Shown in pieces: positions 43,228-52,415 of a DNA stretch of 64,000 nt. Below the pieces are notes generated by a model, which searched no databases, had not been told where the DNA came from, and saw nothing but the letters and a program-made list of their open reading frames with translations. A program made the position numbers and the translations under genes. The stretch comes from Desulfuromonadaceae bacterium (GTDB lineage Bacteria; Desulfobacterota; Desulfuromonadia; Geobacterales; Pseudopelobacteraceae), in NCBI GenBank assembly GCA_028681335.1, contig JAQUIT010000014.1:1-64000 (forward strand), in the 5' to 3' direction. Positions within the stretch are counted from its first letter, which is position 1, and each line of letters begins with the position of its first letter.

Positions 43228-44228
43228 TTCTGCATCCCGCATCACTGGCGCTGTTGTTGATCGCACTACTGGTCTCCGCTATGGGTGGGTATGCCGGCTA
43301 TTACGGTATGCGGATTCTTAGTCGATGGGACCCGCAGAGCGGCAGTGAGGGGCAGTTGGAGCTGGAGCGCAGAACCTACCTGATTTCGACAATCATGAAC
43401 TATATTCTGGTTCTTGAGCTCATGTCGCTGTTCCTGTTTGTCTACACCGCTGACGACCTTCATACACTGTTTACCGGTGCCATGTGCGCAGCCGGGACCC
43501 TCGCCGTCAACTCTTTCGGTTATCCGGCGCTGCTGCTTAAAATAGTCAATTTTCTGCTGGCCGGGGTCTGGCTGATCGTCAACTATGTTGATAACAGGGG
43601 GTATGACTATCCGCTGATCCGCGTCAAATACGAACTGCTCAACCTGGTAGTGCCCTTGCTCATACTGGAGAGCTTTTTGTTGTTCGCCTATTTTGCCGGC
43701 GTAAAACCTGACGTCATTACCTCCTGCTGCGGCAGTCTGTTCAGCCAGCAATCAGGTGGCTTCAGCGGCGACCTTGCCTCACTGCCGCACCTTCCGATGC
43801 AGATTGCATTTTTTTCAGGGATGGCTCTTACGCTGTCCAGCGGATTGGTGTTCTACCTGAAGGGGCGTGCCGGTTATCTGTTTTCGCTAGTCTCGACTGT
43901 TACGTTTCTGCTTGCCGTCGCATCACTGGTATCGTTTATCTGTCTCTATATCTACGAACTTCCCAGTCACCACTGCCCGTTCTGCCTGCTGCAGAAGGAG
44001 TACAGCTATATCGGTTATTTCCTGTACGCCACCCTGTTCAGCGGCGCTGTGGCCGGGATCGGGACAGGTGTGCTGATGCCGTTTAGGGATGTTGGCAGCC
44101 TTGCCCGCATTATTCCAACTGTCCAGCGGCATTTAGCCGCCGTCACGCTGCTCTGCTACACCCTGTTTACTCTTATAACGGTCTGGAAAATGATCTTTTC
44201 GGCCCTGAAGTTGACCACCGCCTTTTAA
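43224..44228 (+). CDS. Polytopic membrane protein with CPFC and CC motifs
   Basis: 334 residues, GTG start in a GTGA overlap with the ATPase. About eight to nine membrane helices. Two cysteine sites are notable: C168-C169 in SCCGSLF and H249-H-C-P-F-C254 in SHHCPFCLLQ, both near helix ends. The CPFC is reminiscent of DsbB/VKOR-type thiol sites, but the rest is not recognised. No family assigned. As the last gene of the NosL-ABC operon, a redox or metal-handling role at the inner membrane is inferred. Its stop overlaps the convergent diguanylate cyclase stop. Confidence 0.82.
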   Translation: MILHPASLALLLIALLVSAMGGYAGYYGMRILSRWDPQSGSEGQLELERRTYLISTIMNYILVLELMSLFLFVYTADDLHTLFTGAMCAAGTLAVNSFGYPALLLKIVNFLLAGVWLIVNYVDNRGYDYPLIRVKYELLNLVVPLLILESFLLFAYFAGVKPDVITSCCGSLFSQQSGGFSGDLASLPHLPMQIAFFSGMALTLSSGLVFYLKGRAGYLFSLVSTVTFLLAVASLVSFICLYIYELPSHHCPFCLLQKEYSYIGYFLYATLFSGAVAGIGTGVLMPFRDVGSLARIIPTVQRHLAAVTLLCYTLFTLITVWKMIFSALKLTTAF

Positions 44229-45604
44229 GCCGCTAATGCCTCTTTTGCAATTTTGACACGGTTACGTCCCGATGCCTTGGCTGCATACAATCCCTGATCC
44301 GCACAATTCAGCAGCATTTCAGGCTTACCCCCGTGGTCGGGGACAATGCTTGCGACCCCAAGGCTTATGGTAACATGTGGAGCCGCACCGGAGGCCGTGT
44401 GAGGGATTGAAAGTTCCTCAACAGTTTGGCGTATCCGCTCGGCCAGCTCGACTGCTGCATTGATGCCGGTCGCCGGCAAAAGCACGACGAACTCCTCTCC
44501 GCCATAGCGTGCGGCCAGATCTCCGGGGCGGTGAACCGACCGGTCGATAGCTGCTGCAACTGCCTTAAGGCAGGAGTCACCCTCCTGATGGCCATAGGTG
44601 TCGTTGTAGTGTTTGAAGAAGTCAATATCGATGAAGATTATGGACAGCTCGGCGCATTCTCTCTGCATACGCCGCCATTCCCTTGCAAGTGCCTCGTCGA
44701 AGGAACGCCGGTTGTTGATTCCGGTCAGGCCGTCTTTCATGGCCATATTCCTGAGTTGCTGCTCAAGCCGTTTCTGCTCTGTTATGTCGTTTAAAATCCC
44801 GGTAAAGAGGACCTTGTTGCCCACATGCATTTTGCTTATACCAAGCCGCATCGGAAAGATGGTGCCGTCCTTCCGCAAACCGGTCATTTCTATGCCGTTA
44901 TCGGAGCCGATGATTCGTGCCTGGCCGGTTTGGAGGAAGCGTTGCACATAACTGTCGTGCTCGGAAGTGTACGGCTCCGGCATGAGCATCTTGACGTTTT
45001 TGCCGATAATTTCATCGGCCAGGTAACCAAATATTTGCTCTGCTGCAGGGTTGAACTCTTCGACAAGCTGGTCTGTATTTATGACAAGAATTGCCTCTAC
45101 GGCGGTGTCTACAATTGACCGAAGTTTTTCAGAACTCTCTTGTAGCGCTGATTCGATACTTTTTCTCTGCTCCAATTCTTTTGTTGCCTGCTGGTGGAGC
45201 CGGCGGCTCTCACGGGCTGTCAGCACCAAGTCGGTGACATCCTGAATAGATGCGAGAGCGCAAGAAGCGTTGTTGATAGTTATCGGGGTGACGGTGGTCT
45301 GCTGAATCCGTTTCTTGCCGTCAGCCCGTACCGACGGGATCAGGTGAGGATGTAGTTGTGGGGAAAAAATTACCGGCGGGCCGCCCTCAAAAATCGGCAG
45401 GACCCGCCCGGCAAAACGTGCGGCTCCCAGATCCGGGTACAAATCGGTTAGCGGCCTGCCGACAATCTGCTCACGATGAACTCCGGTCCATTCTGTCAAC
45501 ATGCTGTTCCAGAAGAGTACGGTGAGGTCGGGAGCCAGTACCAGCACCCCCATCGGCATCGTATCGAGTAAAAGGAACATTTGCGGAAATGCGTTTATCA
45601 ACAT
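44225..45604 (-). CDS. PAS-PAS diguanylate cyclase
   Basis: 459 residues, no clear membrane helix. Two PAS domains (about 10-115 and 165-280) and a GGDEF domain (about 290-455). The active-site loop is GGEEF (368-372), an active variant, and the inhibitory RxxD site is present as RPGD (359-362), so product feedback is expected. Makes c-di-GMP from GTP. Lies 10 bases after cheC and follows cheY, suggesting one signalling module. PAS ligand unknown. Confidence 0.94.
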   Translation of the reverse strand: MLINAFPQMFLLLDTMPMGVLVLAPDLTVLFWNSMLTEWTGVHREQIVGRPLTDLYPDLGAARFAGRVLPIFEGGPPVIFSPQLHPHLIPSVRADGKKRIQQTTVTPITINNASCALASIQDVTDLVLTARESRRLHQQATKELEQRKSIESALQESSEKLRSIVDTAVEAILVINTDQLVEEFNPAAEQIFGYLADEIIGKNVKMLMPEPYTSEHDSYVQRFLQTGQARIIGSDNGIEMTGLRKDGTIFPMRLGISKMHVGNKVLFTGILNDITEQKRLEQQLRNMAMKDGLTGINNRRSFDEALAREWRRMQRECAELSIIFIDIDFFKHYNDTYGHQEGDSCLKAVAAAIDRSVHRPGDLAARYGGEEFVVLLPATGINAAVELAERIRQTVEELSIPHTASGAAPHVTISLGVASIVPDHGGKPEMLLNCADQGLYAAKASGRNRVKIAKEALAA

Positions 45605-45614
45605 AAAGCGGTCC

Positions 45615-46217
45615 TTAAGCGTTTATTGACGTCTCGAGGATCTCAACAAAGCTATCGAATGAGCCAACCTCGAACAGCAGCAAAAACTCTCCGGTGATAT
45701 GGCGGCTCCGTATCGTAAAGCGGGTTGTCACCTCCAATGCCGCGCTTTCATGTTGTAACATAGGAAGCAGGATAGCCTTCAGGCTCCCCTCCTGGTATGC
45801 GGGGATGGCATAGCTGAGCCGCGAGTCGAGGATATTGCCGATAGAACCCATGACGGCATTCAGCAGGATGTTGCCGACCTCTGTCAGCGTCCCGGTTTTA
45901 ATGGCGTCAAGGTCGTCACCGGGGACATCCTCGCCTATCAGCAGATCCACCAGTTTTGATGCACTGTCTGAAGTGAACAGCAGGGTTGACAACCCATTGA
46001 ATTTACCGCTGAACTGAAGTGAGACCATTGAAACCGTCTCTTCGGACTGTTTGTGGATATGCTGGTCAAGGTCGTTCGGGTGGATGATAACGATCTGGGG
46101 AACTTCAAGAGAAATATGGTGGGCAAGAAGTTCGTTTAATGTGCCGGCCGCCTTGCCGACACCGATATTGATTATTTCGCGCAGCGCATCCATCAGCTCA
46201 TTTGATATTGGAGTCAT
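45615..46217 (-). CDS. cheC: CheC-family CheY-P phosphatase
   Basis: 200 residues. Two copies of the CheC E-xx-N motif are visible: REIINIGVGKAAG near the N-terminus and TEVGNILLNAV in the middle, so both catalytic centres are kept. It dephosphorylates CheY-P. One base separates it from the response-regulator gene upstream, so its substrate is most likely that protein. No cheD is adjacent. Confidence 0.88.
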   Translation of the reverse strand: MTPISNELMDALREIINIGVGKAAGTLNELLAHHISLEVPQIVIIHPNDLDQHIHKQSEETVSMVSLQFSGKFNGLSTLLFTSDSASKLVDLLIGEDVPGDDLDAIKTGTLTEVGNILLNAVMGSIGNILDSRLSYAIPAYQEGSLKAILLPMLQHESAALEVTTRFTIRSRHITGEFLLLFEVGSFDSFVEILETSINA

Positions 46218-46218
46218 G

Positions 46219-46584
46219 CTATGCTCCCTCTGTTATGGCACGAGCAACTGCGGCCAAAAGATCATTCTCGTTAGGTGGCTTGTTGAATAGCGCCAGTGCG
46301 CCCAATCCGAGACAGATCGCTTCGGTGTCTTTCTGGACATCGGCAGTCACCATGATGACCGGTATAGTGTTGCCGCGGTCACGCAGTGCCTCAAGAAAAG
46401 CTATCCCATCCATCTCCGGCATCAGGATGTCACTGATGATCAGCTCAGGGACCGTCGTCTGCAGGAGCTCAAGGGCACTTTTGCCGCTGTCGGCCTGAAT
46501 GACTTCATGGCCGCCTTTTTTGAGGGTCTTGCCGATCTGCAGACGGGAAAACGATGAGTCGTCAACATGAATAATGGTCGCCAT
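46219..46584 (-). CDS. CheY-like single-domain response regulator
   Basis: 121 residues from the ATG at 46584 (GAGAGG upstream). Receiver domain only: acidic D8/D9, phosphoacceptor D52 in ISDILMPEMDG, T80 and K102. No output domain, so it acts by binding partners. First gene of a CheY-CheC-diguanylate cyclase run. The longer frame to 46614 has no ribosome site. Confidence 0.93.
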   Translation of the reverse strand: MATIIHVDDSSFSRLQIGKTLKKGGHEVIQADSGKSALELLQTTVPELIISDILMPEMDGIAFLEALRDRGNTIPVIMVTADVQKDTEAICLGLGALALFNKPPNENDLLAAVARAITEGA

Positions 46585-46739
46585 AGCAAAAACCTCTCTC
46601 GCTGGTATATTCATTTTATATGGGGCACCGTGCGTTCATAGCAGTATTTAAACTAAATTTCCACCGGAAACACTCTTCTTCATTAAGGTGAGTGTCGTTT
46701 GGGGAGAGAATGCTGACACTACTCAATTTCATGGATATT

Positions 46740-46767
46740 TTTACTACCCAGCCGTAAAAAATATGCT
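46740..46767 (+). promoter_or_regulatory. Promoter candidate for ribH-nusB-hom
   Basis: -35 TTTACT (46740-46745), 16-bp spacer, -10 TATGCT (46762-46767). Leader about 34 bases with GGGAGG before the start. No FMN riboswitch is visible. Confidence 0.4.
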
Positions 46768-46806
46768 AGTATCGCCATTTCTTTACGCTACATTCGGGAG
46801 GTAGTC

Positions 46807-47274
46807 ATGCCGCAATTTTTTGAGGGTAAGTTGGATGCCAAAGGGCAGAAGTTCGGGATCGTTGTCAGCCGTTTTAACAGTTTTATCTGCGAACGTCTGC
46901 TGGAAGGGGCGGTTGATGCGCTGGTCCGTCATGGTGTTGATGACAAAAATATCGCTGTTGCGCGTGTACCGGGTGCTTTTGAAATTCCGCTCTTTGCCAA
47001 AAAAATGGCGGAGTCCGGTAAATACGATGCTCTTATCTGTCTCGGTGCGGTTATCCGCGGCTCTACACCTCATTTTGACTATGTTGCGTCCGAAGTATCC
47101 AAAGGCGTGGCGAGCGTCTCTCTGGAGAGCGGTGTTCCAATCTCTTTTGGCGTTTTGACGACCGACACAATTGAGCAGGCGGTGGAGCGGGCCGGTACCA
47201 AGGCCGGTAACAAGGGTTTTGAGGCGGCGGTTACCGCCATTGAATCTGTCAACCTGATGAAGGTGCTCAAATAA
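46807..47274 (+). CDS. ribH: 6,7-dimethyl-8-ribityllumazine synthase
   Basis: 155 residues. Penultimate step of riboflavin synthesis, forming icosahedral or decameric assemblies. Motifs [36 protein letters not shown] with the catalytic His and [12 protein letters not shown] are diagnostic. GGGAGG lies 7 bases before the start. It shares its last base with the nusB start region, so ribH-nusB are coupled, a common pairing. Confidence 0.97.
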   Translation: MPQFFEGKLDAKGQKFGIVVSRFNSFICERLLEGAVDALVRHGVDDKNIAVARVPGAFEIPLFAKKMAESGKYDALICLGAVIRGSTPHFDYVASEVSKGVASVSLESGVPISFGVLTTDTIEQAVERAGTKAGNKGFEAAVTAIESVNLMKVLK

Positions 47275-47705
47275 TGGGACTGCGGCGCGAAGCACGTGAG
47301 CTGGCACTGCAGATGTTGTACGCCCTCGACTCAAACAGCTCTGTCGGGCTGCGTGAAACCTTGCAGACGTTTCGCGAGGAAAACGTTGAGATAACCGGAC
47401 GAGTACGCGAGTTTGCCGAGGGGCTGGTGCAAGGGGTGCAGGCGGAGCGTGAGGTGATCGATGAGGCCATCCGTGCCCGCTCGAAAAACTGGTCACTGTC
47501 ACGTATGCCGCGGGTCGATCTGAATGTCATGCGTCTGGCCGCCTACGAGCTGATGTTCCGTGCCGACATACCCAAAAAGGTCAGTATCAATGAGGCCATT
47601 GAGATTGTCCGCCGTTATGGGGACAAGGAATCGCCGGCGTTTGTGAACGGTATTCTCGATGAGATCGAGGCCTGCGCAAAAACTGAACTATCAAGCGAGG
47701 AATAA
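47274..47705 (+). CDS. nusB: Transcription antitermination protein NusB
   Basis: 143 residues. RNA-binding helical protein of the rRNA antitermination complex, pairing with NusE. The N-terminal [16 protein letters not shown] (Arg-rich motif) and the C-terminal [32 protein letters not shown] are diagnostic. The gene is one base into the ribH stop and one base before hom, so tightly packed. Confidence 0.96.
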   Translation: MGLRREARELALQMLYALDSNSSVGLRETLQTFREENVEITGRVREFAEGLVQGVQAEREVIDEAIRARSKNWSLSRMPRVDLNVMRLAAYELMFRADIPKKVSINEAIEIVRRYGDKESPAFVNGILDEIEACAKTELSSEE

Positions 47706-49021
47706 TGAAAGACATACAGGTCGGTCTGATAGGATTTGGCAATATCGGCGCGGGAGTTGTGAAGCTGCTGCGCGAGAATGCTGCTGTTATTCGAGGCAAA
47801 GTTGGGGCCGGCATCGTGCTGAAGCGCATTGCCGATCTGGATATAACCAGTGACCGTGGCGTGACTGTCGACGCCGGCGTTTTGACTACCAGCGTTGATG
47901 ACATTTTCAATGACCCGGAAATATCGATCGTCATCGAACTGATCGGTGGCTATGAGCCGGCCAAGAGCTTCGTGTTGAAAGCGATTGAAAAGGGCAAGCA
48001 CATCGTTACCGCCAACAAGGCGCTGCTGGCGCTGCATGGCAACGATATCTATGCCGCCGCAATCCGTAAGGGGGTCGAGGTTCAGTTCGAGGCTGCCGTA
48101 GGCGGTGGTATTCCGGTTCTGACGGCGATCAAAAGCAATCTGGCTGCCAATAACTTCAGTAGTGTTTTTGGTATCATGAATGGCACCTGTAATTACATCC
48201 TGACCCGCATGACTCAGGAGGGGGCCGATTTTGACGATGTACTGCGTGCCGCGCAGGAGCTCGGCTACGCCGAACCTGATCCAACTTTTGATATTGAAGG
48301 GGTCGATACCTCCCATAAACTTGCCGTGCTGCTCTCGCTCTGCTTTGGCACCAGGATCGATTTCAAGGATATTTACACTGAAGGGATCGCCAATATAAGC
48401 GGGATGGATGTCAAGTATGCCGCCCAGTTCGGCTACCGTATCAAGCTGCTGGCAATCGGAAAATGTGCCGATGGCAAAATCGAGGCCCGCGTTCATCCAA
48501 CCATGATCCCGCTCGATAGTCCGCTTGCTGATATCAACGGCGTGTTTAATGCCATCCGTCTAACCGGCGATTTTGTCGGTCCGGTCATGTTTTCCGGCCG
48601 CGGTGCCGGTCAGAATCCGACCGCCAGCGCGATTGTCGGTGATCTGATCGGCTTGTCACGCAGCATGAAGGCCGGTGCCGGACGCCGCATGTCCCCGCTG
48701 GGCTTTCTGGACGCTTCGATTGTTACCATACCGGTCAAGCCGATGGCCGATATCACCTGTAAATATATGCTCCGCTTCAGTGTTCTCGACAAACCGGGTG
48801 TCCTTGGCGGGATCGCCGGGGCGCTCGGTACATACGGCATCAGTATCGAGTCCATGGTGCAGACCGCCCATGAAGTTGATGATTCGGCACCGGTGCCTAT
48901 CGTCATCATGACCCACAGTGCCCGTGAAGGTTCAATTCAGGAGGCGCTTGCAGAGATCGACAAGCTTGACATCATCTGTGAAAAGACCAGTTATATCCGT
49001 ATTGAAGACAATCTGGAGTAA
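47705..49021 (+). CDS. hom: Homoserine dehydrogenase
   Basis: 438 residues. Reduces aspartate semialdehyde to homoserine for threonine and methionine. N-terminal NAD(P) motif IGFGNIGAGVV, catalytic segment with GGGIPVLTAIK and NGTCNYIL, and a C-terminal ACT domain (about 350-438, LRFSVLDKPGVLGGIAGALG) for amino-acid feedback. Not fused to aspartokinase. Starts on the nusB stop. Confidence 0.96.
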   Translation: MKDIQVGLIGFGNIGAGVVKLLRENAAVIRGKVGAGIVLKRIADLDITSDRGVTVDAGVLTTSVDDIFNDPEISIVIELIGGYEPAKSFVLKAIEKGKHIVTANKALLALHGNDIYAAAIRKGVEVQFEAAVGGGIPVLTAIKSNLAANNFSSVFGIMNGTCNYILTRMTQEGADFDDVLRAAQELGYAEPDPTFDIEGVDTSHKLAVLLSLCFGTRIDFKDIYTEGIANISGMDVKYAAQFGYRIKLLAIGKCADGKIEARVHPTMIPLDSPLADINGVFNAIRLTGDFVGPVMFSGRGAGQNPTASAIVGDLIGLSRSMKAGAGRRMSPLGFLDASIVTIPVKPMADITCKYMLRFSVLDKPGVLGGIAGALGTYGISIESMVQTAHEVDDSAPVPIVIMTHSAREGSIQEALAEIDKLDIICEKTSYIRIEDNLE

Positions 49022-49054
49022 GCGCTCCGTTCCCAATTTCAAACCGGAGGAATC

Positions 49055-50410
49055 ATGATTACCAAAATCCTGCTACCTGAAGATCAGATACCGCGTCAGT
49101 GGTACAATATTATTCCCGATATGCCCGGCCCGTTGGCACCGGTCATCAGCCCTCGCACCATGCAGCCGGTTACTCCGGAAGAGATGCTGGCTATATTCCC
49201 GATGTCGCTGATAGAGCAGGAGATGTCGCAGCAGCGCTGGATCGATATTCCTGACGAAGTCCGTGAGATTTATCAGCTGTGGCGCCCGTCGCCGTTGTAT
49301 CGGGCTCACCGCCTGGAAAAAGCCCTCGGCACACCGGCGAAGATCTATTACAAATATGAAGGTGTTTCTCCGGCCGGATCGCATAAGCCGAACTCCGCGA
49401 TTCCCCAGGCCTACTACAATAAACAGGCCGGCATCCGCCGTCTGGCAACCGAGACCGGGGCCGGTCAGTGGGGAAGCTCCCTTGCGCTTGCCTGTTCGAT
49501 GTTCGGTCTTGAGTGCACCGTCTACATGGTGAAAGTTTCCTGCACCCAGAAGCCGTACCGCAAGAGCATGATGCAGCTGTGGGGAGCTACCGTCCATCCT
49601 TCCCCCTCCGAGTTCACCAACGCCGGCCGCACCATTCTGGCGCATGATCCGGATTGCCAGGGATCTCTCGGTATTGCCATCTCGGAAGCCGTAGAGGATG
49701 CAGCGACCCACGCCGACACCAATTATGCCCTGGGTAGTGTGCTTAACCACGTCTGTCTGCATCAGACGATCATCGGTCAGGAGGCACAGGCGCAACTGAA
49801 GATAGCTGGAGATTATCCTGATGTTGTTATCGCCTGTTGCGGTGGCGGTTCCAACTTCGCCGGTCTGGCTTTCCCTTTTATCGCCGATCGTGCCGCCGGC
49901 AAGAATGTCCGCTGTGTGGCGGTCGAACCATCCTCCTGTCCGACCCTCACCAAAGGGATCTATGCCTTCGATTACGGTGACACCGCCAAGATGGCACCGA
50001 TCTCCATGATGTACACCTTGGGCCATGATTTTATGCCCCCGGGCATCCATGCCGGTGGTCTGCGCTATCACGGCGAGTCGCCGCTGGTGTCGCAGTTGTA
50101 CCACGCCGGGCAGATCGAGGCCAAATCCTACAAGCAGAACGCCTGCTTCGAGGGGGCGCTCCTGTTCGCCCGCAGCGAAGGGATCGTGCCGGCACCGGAA
50201 TCCTCCCACGCCGTCAGGGCTGCTATTGACGAGGCGGTGCTTGCCAAGGAGGAGGGGAAGGAAAGAACCATCCTGTTCGGCCTTTCCGGTCATGGACAGC
50301 TTGATATGGGAGCGTACGACTCCTACCTCTCCGGTAATCTGGAAGATTACGAATATCCGGACGAAATGGTTAAGGCGGCGCTGGAGCGTTTGCCGAAGGT
50401 AAATCTGTAA
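49055..50410 (+). CDS. TrpB-like tryptophan synthase beta chain (TrpB2 type)
   Basis: 451 residues, fold-type II PLP enzyme. PLP lysine in [11 protein letters not shown], phosphate-binding glycine loop [10 protein letters not shown]. The longer N-terminus and the SHKPNSA motif mark the TrpB2 class, distinct from the TrpB at 51,032. TrpB2 enzymes may salvage indole or act on phosphoserine/serine rather than pair with TrpA. ATG start with GGAGG. First of three consecutive trp-related genes. Confidence 0.93.
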   Translation: MITKILLPEDQIPRQWYNIIPDMPGPLAPVISPRTMQPVTPEEMLAIFPMSLIEQEMSQQRWIDIPDEVREIYQLWRPSPLYRAHRLEKALGTPAKIYYKYEGVSPAGSHKPNSAIPQAYYNKQAGIRRLATETGAGQWGSSLALACSMFGLECTVYMVKVSCTQKPYRKSMMQLWGATVHPSPSEFTNAGRTILAHDPDCQGSLGIAISEAVEDAATHADTNYALGSVLNHVCLHQTIIGQEAQAQLKIAGDYPDVVIACCGGGSNFAGLAFPFIADRAAGKNVRCVAVEPSSCPTLTKGIYAFDYGDTAKMAPISMMYTLGHDFMPPGIHAGGLRYHGESPLVSQLYHAGQIEAKSYKQNACFEGALLFARSEGIVPAPESSHAVRAAIDEAVLAKEEGKERTILFGLSGHGQLDMGAYDSYLSGNLEDYEYPDEMVKAALERLPKVNL

Positions 50411-50414
50411 TACT

Positions 50415-51035
50415 ATGGTACGGGTTAAGATCTGCGGCATAACAAATCTGGAAGATGCACTGATGGCGGTCGAAGCCGGAGCTGATGCTCTCGGCTTCGT
50501 CTTTTATCAGGGCTCTTCGCGTAATATCCTCCCCGAGCAGGCTGCCTCAATTATTCACCAATTGCCACCCTTCGTGCAGACGGTCGGCCTGTTCGTCAAC
50601 GAGGAACCGGCAACGGTCAATATAACTGCTGATCGTTGCCGGTTGGATATAGTTCAGCTTCACGGCGAGGAATCCCCTGACTATTGTGCCGGGGTCAAGC
50701 GCCGGCTCATCAAAGCGTTCCGGGTAAAGGATACTTCTGTCCTGGATGAAATGGCAAACTACCAGGTTGCTGCCTGTCTGCTGGATGCCTGGTCTCCGGC
50801 AGCGCGTGGCGGTACGGGTACAACCTTCAACTGGGATATTGCCGCCAGGGCAACTGCGAGATCGAATTCCATCATTTTGGCAGGTGGCTTGACTCCTGAA
50901 AATGTTGCTGGGGCAATAGCTGTGGTCAAACCGTATGCGGTTGACGTCTCCAGCGGGGTGGAGAGTCGGCCAGGTATAAAAGATGCAGCATTGGTTAGCC
51001 GTTTTATTCGTGCTGCAAAGGAGTCTGTAAAGTGA
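50415..51035 (+). CDS. trpF: Phosphoribosylanthranilate isomerase
   Basis: 206 residues. Converts PRA to CdRP in tryptophan synthesis. TIM barrel with the N-terminal [14 protein letters not shown] motif (catalytic Cys) and VQLHGEE, LLDAW..GGTG and GGLTPENV phosphate loop. Its end overlaps the trpB start by 4 bases. Confidence 0.96.
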   Translation: MVRVKICGITNLEDALMAVEAGADALGFVFYQGSSRNILPEQAASIIHQLPPFVQTVGLFVNEEPATVNITADRCRLDIVQLHGEESPDYCAGVKRRLIKAFRVKDTSVLDEMANYQVAACLLDAWSPAARGGTGTTFNWDIAARATARSNSIILAGGLTPENVAGAIAVVKPYAVDVSSGVESRPGIKDAALVSRFIRAAKESVK

Positions 51036-52222
51036 AATTACCGGATAAAAAAGGGCACTTTGGCGAGTATGGCGGGCGCTATGTCCCGGAAACCCTTATG
51101 CCTGCCCTGATGGAGCTGGAAAAGGCATACGAGCATTATCGCCACGACAAAGAGTTCAAACAGGAATTTTCGTATTATCTGCGCCAATATGTCGGCCGTC
51201 CCAATCCGCTCTATTTTGCCGAAAAGCTGACAAAAAAACTTGGCGGCGCTCGCATCTACCTGAAGCGTGAGGATTTGAACCATACCGGGGCCCATAAGAT
51301 AAACAATACCATCGGTCAGGGGCTGTTGGCCCGGCGGATGGGGAAAAAACGGGTTATTGCCGAGACCGGTGCCGGCATGCACGGTGTGGCAACCGCCACG
51401 GTTGCAGCGCTATTCGGGATGAAGTGTGAAGTCTTCATGGGTGAAGAGGATACCCGCCGTCAGGCACAGAACGTTTTTCGCATGAAGCTCCTCGGGGCGA
51501 CCGTGACTCCGGTCACTGCCGGTACCGCCACACTGAAAGACGCCATGAATGAGGCGATGCGCAACTGGGTTACCACGATCCATGAGACCTTTTATGTTAT
51601 CGGCACCGTGGCCGGGCCGCATCCGTACCCGATGATGGTGCGCGATTTTCAGTCCGTGATCGGAACGGAGGTCAAGCGTCAGCATAAGAAGGTTGAGGGA
51701 CGTCTGCCGGATGTTCTCGTTGCCGCCGTCGGCGGCGGCAGTAATGCTCTGGGGCTGTTCTATCCGTTCTTGAAGGATACGTCGGTGCGCTTGCTCGGGG
51801 TCGAAGCTTCCGGTTACGGCATTGAGAGCGGCAAACACGCTGCTCCACTCTGTGCCGGTTCCCCCGGTATCCTGCACGGCAACAGAACCTATCTGCTGCA
51901 AGACCAGCATGGCCAGATCACTCACGCCCATTCCATATCGGCAGGCCTTGACTATCCGGGAGTCGGTCCGGAGCACTCCTGGCTGAAGGACAGCGGCCGT
52001 GCTGAATACGTCTCCATCACAGACGATGAGGCTCTGGAAGGATTCAGCACCCTGACGCGCGAAGAGGGTATAATTCCGGCGCTTGAATCGTCGCACGCCA
52101 TTGCCCAGGTCATGAAGCTGGCCCCGACGCTGGGACGCGACAAGACGATAGTCGTCTGTCTGTCGGGTCGTGGCGACAAGGATATGCACACCGTAGCAGA
52201 GGCGCTGGGAGTTGAGTTTTAA
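51032..52222 (+). CDS. trpB: Tryptophan synthase beta chain
   Basis: 396 residues. Condenses indole and serine to tryptophan with PLP. Motifs: [13 protein letters not shown] lysine in [10 protein letters not shown], phosphate loop GGGSNALG. Full-length TrpB1, the partner expected for TrpA. Here trpA is about 18 kb away on the minus strand, so partner genes are split. Confidence 0.97.
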   Translation: MKLPDKKGHFGEYGGRYVPETLMPALMELEKAYEHYRHDKEFKQEFSYYLRQYVGRPNPLYFAEKLTKKLGGARIYLKREDLNHTGAHKINNTIGQGLLARRMGKKRVIAETGAGMHGVATATVAALFGMKCEVFMGEEDTRRQAQNVFRMKLLGATVTPVTAGTATLKDAMNEAMRNWVTTIHETFYVIGTVAGPHPYPMMVRDFQSVIGTEVKRQHKKVEGRLPDVLVAAVGGGSNALGLFYPFLKDTSVRLLGVEASGYGIESGKHAAPLCAGSPGILHGNRTYLLQDQHGQITHAHSISAGLDYPGVGPEHSWLKDSGRAEYVSITDDEALEGFSTLTREEGIIPALESSHAIAQVMKLAPTLGRDKTIVVCLSGRGDKDMHTVAEALGVEF

Positions 52223-52249
52223 CTCCGGTGTAAGATGTTAAGTGATGCT

Positions 52250-52277
52250 AAAAGCCTGAGAAATCAGGCTTTTTTTG
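52250..52277 (+). terminator. Terminator after trpB
   Basis: Stem AAAGCCTGA / TCAGGCTTT with a GAAA-type loop and a run of seven Ts, 28 bases after the trpB stop. The pta promoter starts right after it. Confidence 0.88.
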
Positions 52278-52306
52278 TTGACCAAGAGTGGCTGTTCGGC
52301 TATAAG
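52278..52306 (+). promoter_or_regulatory. Promoter of pta
   Basis: -35 TTGACC (52278-52283), 17-bp spacer, -10 TATAAG (52301-52306); five of six matches each. Predicted leader about 100 bases to the ATG at 52416. Confidence 0.7.
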
Positions 52307-52415
52307 CATAAAACTGTTTTATAAATCGGTGGTGCAAGGCAGGCCAGGGCGCCGCGAGCTGATTCACCGCTACAAAAGACGTAAAACTACTTCTATCTTA
52401 CCAAAGGAGCGGAAC

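Noticed and set aside
46670..46720. FMN riboswitch or alternative hairpins before ribH
   Set aside because: Two short exclusive stems (ACACTC/GAGTGT and AGTGTC/GACACT) exist, but they lie upstream of the likely promoter and the FMN consensus is missing.
49073..50440. Long minus-strand frame of 455 residues
   Set aside because: Antisense to the clearly recognisable TrpB2 enzyme; composition is the shadow of its codon use.
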